Positions 59,847 to 64,000 of a DNA stretch of 64,000 bases are shown piece after piece (position 1 is the stretch's first letter; each line of letters begins with the position of its first letter). Made by a program: the position numbers and the translations under genes. The notes beneath the pieces were generated by a model. That model was not told the DNA's origin. It ran no database searches and saw only the letters and a list, made by a program, of their open reading frames with translations. The DNA is from Nesterenkonia lacusekhoensis. GTDB lineage: Bacteria > Actinomycetota > Actinomycetes > Actinomycetales > Micrococcaceae. The stretch covers positions 2,170,001 through 2,234,000 of the forward strand of contig NZ_JAGINX010000001.1 of NCBI RefSeq assembly GCF_017876395.1. The letters run 5' to 3'.

Positions 59847-61562
59847 TCAGAACAGCTGACGCCAGTTGGTGCGGGCCAGGTCCACCAGCTCGTCGCCGCG
59901 GCCGGAGAGCACCGTACGGATGGCATAGAGGGTGAAGCCCTTGGCCTGCTCAGCGGTCACGGCCGGAGGCATGGACAGCTCCTGCCGTTCGGTGACCACA
60001 TCCAGCACGGCCGGACCATCATGGGCGAAGAACTCCTCCACCGCGTCCGGGAGCTCCGCTGAGGATTCCACGCGGATGCCGCGGATCCCCATGGATTCGG
60101 CGATGTCGGCGAAGCTCGGGTTGGTCAGGCCGGTGCCGTAGTTCACGAAGCCGGCGGCCTTCATCTCCACCTCCACAAAGTTCAGCGAAGAGTTGTTGAA
60201 GACCACCGTCTTCACCGGCAGCTGCGCCTGAGTCAGCGTCAGCAGCTCACCGAGCATCATGGTCAGTCCGCCGTCGCCGGCCAGGGCCACCACCTGCCGC
60301 GAGGGGTCAGCCGCAGCCGCGCCGACCGACTGGGTGAGCGCATTGGCCATGGAACCGTGGGAGAAGGAGCCGATCAGCCGGCGTCGGCCGTTCATGCTCA
60401 GGTACCGCGAGGCCCAGACCACCGGGGAACCGACGTCGGGGATGAACACGGCGTCCTCAGCGGCGGCCTGGTCCACCAGCCGCGCCAGATACTGCGGGTG
60501 GATGGTGCGTTTGGAGGGCGAAGCCAGCGAATCCAGGTCCTTGCGGGTGCGCCGGTAGTGCTTGGTCATCGTCTCGAGGTGCTTGGAGCTGCGGTCAGTC
60601 TTCAGCCGCGGCAGCAGGGCTTCGATGGTCTCCCTGACCCCGCCGACCAGCCCGACGTCGACGTGGGTGCGCCGCCCCAGCTGGGATCCGCGCAGGTCCA
60701 CCTGCACCACTGAGGCGTCCTGCGGGTAGAACTGCTGGTAGGGCAGGTCGGAGCCCAGGACCAGCAGCGTCTCGGCGGCCTCCATGGCGTGGTAGCCCGA
60801 GGAGAAGCCCAGCAGGCCGGTCATGCCGACGTCATAGGGGTTGTCGTAGGCGACGTGCTCCTTGCCGCGCAGAGCATGGACGATCGGGGCCTGGAGTCGC
60901 TCGGCGATCTGCAGCAGCTCATCATGAGCTCCCGCCGCACCGGCACCGGCGAGGATGGTGACCCGCTCGCAGCCGTTGAGCGCCTCTGCCGCAGCCTCGA
61001 GCTCCCCTTCTGCCGGGGTGACCACAGAGGCCGTCGGCCGGATCGTCTCAGGCTCCGCGCTGATCTCCTGCAAGGCGACGTCGCCGGGGATCACCAGCAC
61101 TGCCACGCCCTGCTTCTCGATGGCCTCACGCATGGCGACCCGCATCAGACGGGGCATCTGGTCGGCCTGGGAGACGTGCTCGACGTAGACGCTGCACTCG
61201 CGGAAGAGCTCCTGCGGGTGGGTCTCCTGGAAGTAGCCCGAGCCGATCTCCTCACTGGGGATATGAGCGGCGATGGCCAGCACCGGGGTGCGGGATCGTT
61301 GGGCGTCGTAGAGCCCGTTGATCAGGTGGAGGTTGCCGGGACCGCAGCTGCCCGCGCAGACGGCGAGCTCACCGGTGAGCTGGGACTCCGCGCTGGCGGC
61401 GAAGGCCGCCGTCTCCTCATGCCGGACCTGGACCCAATCGATGGTTCCGGAGGCGCGCAGCGCGTCGGTGAATCCGTTGAGCGAGTCGCCGGGGATCCCG
61501 TAGACCCGCTGGACCCCGCTGGCGTGCAAGGTGTCGACCATTGTGCGTGCGACAGTCGGCAT
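59847..61562 (-). CDS. poxB: Pyruvate dehydrogenase (quinone)/pyruvate oxidase
   Basis: A 571-residue TPP enzyme: GVQRVYGIPGDSLNGFTDAL, VRHEETAAFAASAESQLTG (catalytic Glu), GSCGPGNLHLINGLYDAQ, and the TPP motif GDGGLTMMLGELLTLTQAQLPVKTVVFNN. The C-terminal GFTLYAIRTVLSGRGDELVDL is the PoxB membrane-binding region. It oxidatively decarboxylates pyruvate to acetate with electron transfer to quinone via FAD. Single-gene unit. Confidence 0.92.
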   Translation of the reverse strand: MPTVARTMVDTLHASGVQRVYGIPGDSLNGFTDALRASGTIDWVQVRHEETAAFAASAESQLTGELAVCAGSCGPGNLHLINGLYDAQRSRTPVLAIAAHIPSEEIGSGYFQETHPQELFRECSVYVEHVSQADQMPRLMRVAMREAIEKQGVAVLVIPGDVALQEISAEPETIRPTASVVTPAEGELEAAAEALNGCERVTILAGAGAAGAHDELLQIAERLQAPIVHALRGKEHVAYDNPYDVGMTGLLGFSSGYHAMEAAETLLVLGSDLPYQQFYPQDASVVQVDLRGSQLGRRTHVDVGLVGGVRETIEALLPRLKTDRSSKHLETMTKHYRRTRKDLDSLASPSKRTIHPQYLARLVDQAAAEDAVFIPDVGSPVVWASRYLSMNGRRRLIGSFSHGSMANALTQSVGAAAADPSRQVVALAGDGGLTMMLGELLTLTQAQLPVKTVVFNNSSLNFVEVEMKAAGFVNYGTGLTNPSFADIAESMGIRGIRVESSAELPDAVEEFFAHDGPAVLDVVTERQELSMPPAVTAEQAKGFTLYAIRTVLSGRGDELVDLARTNWRQLF

Positions 61563-61718
61563 AGAACGTTCCCCTTTCCGCGGCAGGACTCGGCCGACCC
61601 GAATCTCGGACCGCCCGGCCCGCCTGCGACCGAGTCTATGACTATGGCGCCCCGGAGACCATGACCTGCTTCACCCGGCTCCGGACCCCGGCGGCGAGGT
61701 CGGTCGTCTGCCCCGGTG

Positions 61719-61763
61719 TTGCCATATGATGCAGATCACGCTACAGTCCCTGACACGTGTTAG
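61719..61763 (+). promoter_or_regulatory. Sigma-70-type promoter with a LacI-like operator
   Basis: TTGCCA (61719-61724) and TACAGT (61742-61747) are separated by 17 bp. Directly downstream, CTGACACGTGTTAG (61750-61763) is a dyad with one mismatched pair of positions and a central ACGT, as in LacI-family operators. It lies over the predicted transcription start, where a repressor would block initiation of the sugar-importer operon. Confidence 0.72.
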
Positions 61764-61772
61764 GAAGGTGTG

Positions 61773-63185
61773 ATGAATCACTCGACAGATCTTCGGAGGC
61801 TCTCTCGCCGAGGCCTCCTCGGCCTGGGCGGACTCACGGCAGTCGGCCTCACCTGAGCGGCCTGGCCGCGACTGACCGGGACCGACATCCCCGGCCGCAA
61901 CGAGGACGTGCTGCGGATCGCTATCCAGGGAACTGCCCAGGACGCGGCCGCCCGCCAAAGCCTCGTGGACGCCTTCACCGAGGCCCACCCTGATATTCCC
62001 GTCCGCCTCCAAGCGATCCAATCGGCGGACTGGGGCGATTTCTTCACCAAGATCCTGACGATGACGGCGGCCGGAACCGCACCTGATGTGACCTATGTGG
62101 CCACTGAGGGAGCCCAGCTCTTCGCCGAACGTATGGCCGAACCGCTCGACCGATGGGTCGATGGTGACCACACTGAGGTCGCCGACTACTTCGAGGATGT
62201 CCACCCCTCGCTCATCGACTCCTTCATGTACGACGGCAGCCTCTATACGCTGCCGCTGGACTTCAACGCGGCCAATATGTATCTGAATCTGGACACCCTG
62301 CGCTCCTCGAACCTGGATTTCCCCTCAGAGGACTGGGATGTCGAGGAGTTCGAATCGATGCTGCGGACCATGAAGGAGCACCAGGGCACGGACTTCAGCC
62401 CGTACTACTGGACCAACCGGCTCTTCGGGGGCATCGTGCCGTGGCTCTATGCCAACGACACCTCCATTCTCCGCGAAGATCGGTTCGACGGAGGCAGCTG
62501 GCTGTGGGACCGCTTCTACTCCGCCGACCAGCTGGCAGAGCGCCGGGGCGGCTACCGCTGGACGACGTCGAACGTATCCTCCGATGCTGTGGGCGAGACC
62601 TTCGAGATGCTCAACCGCTGGGTCCGGGAAGGGCTCAGCGTGCGCCCTGAGGAGGGCGGCGGCAATGCGCTGGTCGGCCTGTTCGCCTCCTCCCGGATCG
62701 GCGCCACTCCGGCAGGGGGCTACTGGGCACAGGGGCTCCACGAGGCCGGAATGACCGAAGACCGGTTCGACGTCCAGTACTTCCCCCGTTGGCGGAGCCA
62801 GCGTCACCAGTTCGGATCCGCCGGCTACGCCATGATGCGCAGCTCAGAACGCAAGGAGCAGGCTTGGGAATGGCTAAAATTCACGGCCTCCAAGGAGGGG
62901 ATGGAACTGGCATTCCCCAGCCCGCAGACCACTCCGACCCGTCGTTCGATGGCCACTCCTGAGTTCTACCGCGAGACCGGACCGGAACGTTGGAAGGTCT
63001 TCTACGACACCCTCGACGAATTTCCCGACTCAGGGCCGATCCCGGCACCGCCCCAGCAGGCAGAGATCGAGAATGCCTTGGCACGCAACGTGGCCACAGC
63101 GATGGGCGGCAGCCAGGCGCAGCTTCATGACGCGCTCGATCGCCTCGATGGTGAACTCACCGCTGCAATGGAGTCCCCAGCATGA
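61773..63185 (+). pseudogene. Sugar ABC transporter substrate-binding protein with a TGA in its signal peptide
   Basis: ATG 61773, after AGGAAGG, encodes a Tat-like signal (LRRLSRRGLLGLGGLTAVGLT) that ends in an in-frame TGA at 61854-61856. The same frame then continues without interruption for about 440 codons as a family-1 binding protein (LRIAIQGTAQDAAARQSLVDAFTEAHPDIPVRLQAI, ILTMTAAGTAPDVTYVATEGAQLF, YALPLDFNAANMYLN-like LPLDFNAANMYLNLDTL, GSAGYAMMRSSERKEQAWEWLKF). Translation could start at GTG 61908 but the product would lack an export signal. The mature domain shows no other damage, so the lesion is recent, or the stop is read through, or it is a sequencing error. Confidence 0.8.
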
Positions 63186-64000
63186 TCAGCACCGACAAGC
63201 CCACAGGCACCCCAGCACGCCGCCGCTCCCACCGGTGGTTCATCGCCCTTCTCCTGGCACCCACTCTGGTGGGCATGGGGATCTTCACCATCCTGCCGAT
63301 CCTCGGCTCGCTGGTCCTCGCCTTCTTCGAATGGGACCTGGTCAGTGCACCCACGTTCAACGGAGTGGACAACTTCGTCGCGCTGGGTGCCGACACCACC
63401 ATCCGCCGGGCCTTCATCAACACCATCGGATTCGTGGCCATCGCCGTGACGCTCCAGCTGGCTCTTGCGATGTTCTTGGCCGTCATGATCCAGTCCCGGA
63501 TGCCCAACTGGCTGCGGCTGTTCTTCCGCTCGACGTTCTTCTTCCCACTGGTGCTCTCCGCCGCCAGCGTCTCGATCTTCATGCGGTACATGTTCAACGA
63601 GCAGTTCGGCGTCGTGAACTGGATGCTGAACCTCGTGGGCATCTCGTCGGTCCCCTGGCTGACGACCCAGACGGGCGCGGCCGCCGTGGTGATCTTCGTC
63701 TTCGTCTGGCAGAACTTCGGCTTCTCGTTCCTCATCCTGATCGGCGGACTCGCCTCCATCCCCAAGGAGCTGCACGAGGCCGCCGAGATCGACGGGGCCA
63801 GCGGCTGGAGGCATTTCCGCAACATCACCTTGCCGCTGATCTCGCCCTCCATGCTCGTCGCCTCAGTGACGGCGATGATCACCGCCCTTCAGGTCTTCGA
63901 CCAGCCCTACGTGCTGACCCGCGGCGGACCCGGGGACTCCACCCGCTCAGCTGTGATGGTCGTCTTCGAAGCGGCCTTCCAACGGCTCGAATTCGGCCTG
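63182..64000 (+). CDS. Sugar ABC transporter permease, MalF/UgpA type (cut by window end)
   Basis: ATG 63182 overlaps the binding-protein stop (ATGA). The frame stays open to the end of the window (273 codons). Helices include WFIALLLAPTLVGMGIFTILPILGSLVLAFF, the TMD signature is complete, and the coupling loop reads ELHEAAEIDGASGWRHFRNITLPLISPSM. LTRGGPGDSTRSAVMVVFEAAF is the typical segment before the last helix. The second permease is expected outside the window. Confidence 0.9.
   Translation, partial: MISTDKPTGTPARRRSHRWFIALLLAPTLVGMGIFTILPILGSLVLAFFEWDLVSAPTFNGVDNFVALGADTTIRRAFINTIGFVAIAVTLQLALAMFLAVMIQSRMPNWLRLFFRSTFFFPLVLSAASVSIFMRYMFNEQFGVVNWMLNLVGISSVPWLTTQTGAAAVVIFVFVWQNFGFSFLILIGGLASIPKELHEAAEIDGASGWRHFRNITLPLISPSMLVASVTAMITALQVFDQPYVLTRGGPGDSTRSAVMVVFEAAFQRLEFGL

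Noticed and set aside
61854-61856. Selenocysteine at the TGA in the sugar-binding protein
   Set aside because: The codon falls inside the signal peptide, where Sec has no role, and no SECIS-like hairpin is obvious.

Overview
The window comes from a high-GC actinobacterial chromosome. The very acidic binding proteins, the Lrp/AzlCD, DUF3151, TIGR03085 and LAxTG-type genes, and the codon usage fit a member of the Micrococcaceae, possibly a salt-tolerant genus such as Nesterenkonia. The genus is an inference from gene content only.

0-7 kb is a scarred region. It holds the end of a P-type ATPase, a frameshifted isochorismatase-family gene fused to the 3' half of an ISAs1-type element, a membrane protein, a formaldehyde-dehydrogenase-like alcohol dehydrogenase, a complete IS3-family element (4731-6087) and a broken PucR-type regulator. 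7-9.6 kb has panD and a tandem pair made of an ATP-grasp enzyme and a shortened paralogue that has lost its ATP-binding segment.

9.6-32.5 kb is a sulfur-scavenging region. Three SAM-I riboswitches (9578-9668 +, 24659-24744 -, 24927-25024 +) sit directly in front of (i) an FMN-dependent monooxygenase, (ii) a metN-metI-metQ-metQ-sfnB-monooxygenase operon and (iii) an ssuB-ssuA-ssuC-acs-metY-CoA-binding-flavin reductase operon. The layout predicts import of organosulfur compounds, reduced-flavin-dependent C-S cleavage, and sulfide capture by MetY, all shut off by SAM. Inside this block (11.8-18.5 kb) lies an ABC importer of the Fe3+/polyamine/aminoethylphosphonate class with a HAD hydrolase, a phosphatase/nuclease-fold protein and a divergent GntR regulator that has two identical palindromic operators.

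32.5-35.2 kb is a SipW-type signal peptidase with a run of surface-protein genes. One is intact with an LAQTG sorting signal and three are broken. 35-47 kb is mostly housekeeping and transport: purA, tdk, DUF3151, a phnDCEE phosphonate importer, class II fba, HAD proteins, and azlCD with a divergent Lrp regulator. 47-54 kb has putP, a SpoU methyltransferase, a PatB-type C-S lyase, a protease remnant, an MFS transporter, nadE and a Glu-Asp-Phe tRNA cluster.

The 3' end of tRNA-Phe, its terminator and the end of the next gene are repeated as a 130-bp direct repeat (54213-54342 and 55852-55981). The repeats flank a 1.5-kb islet of visibly lower GC encoding a small membrane protein and a secreted, Gly/Cys-rich protein, a candidate bacteriocin/immunity pair. 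56-64 kb carries a PEP-mutase-family enzyme, a RecQ-like helicase with a phosphoribosyltransferase-like tail, a mycothiol-type DinB-fold protein, poxB, and a sugar ABC importer behind a good promoter and a LacI-like operator. Its binding-protein gene has a TGA inside the signal peptide. Two families of long palindromic intergenic repeats (11.1/11.75 kb and 35.1/47.2 kb) occur mostly at 3' ends of convergent genes.
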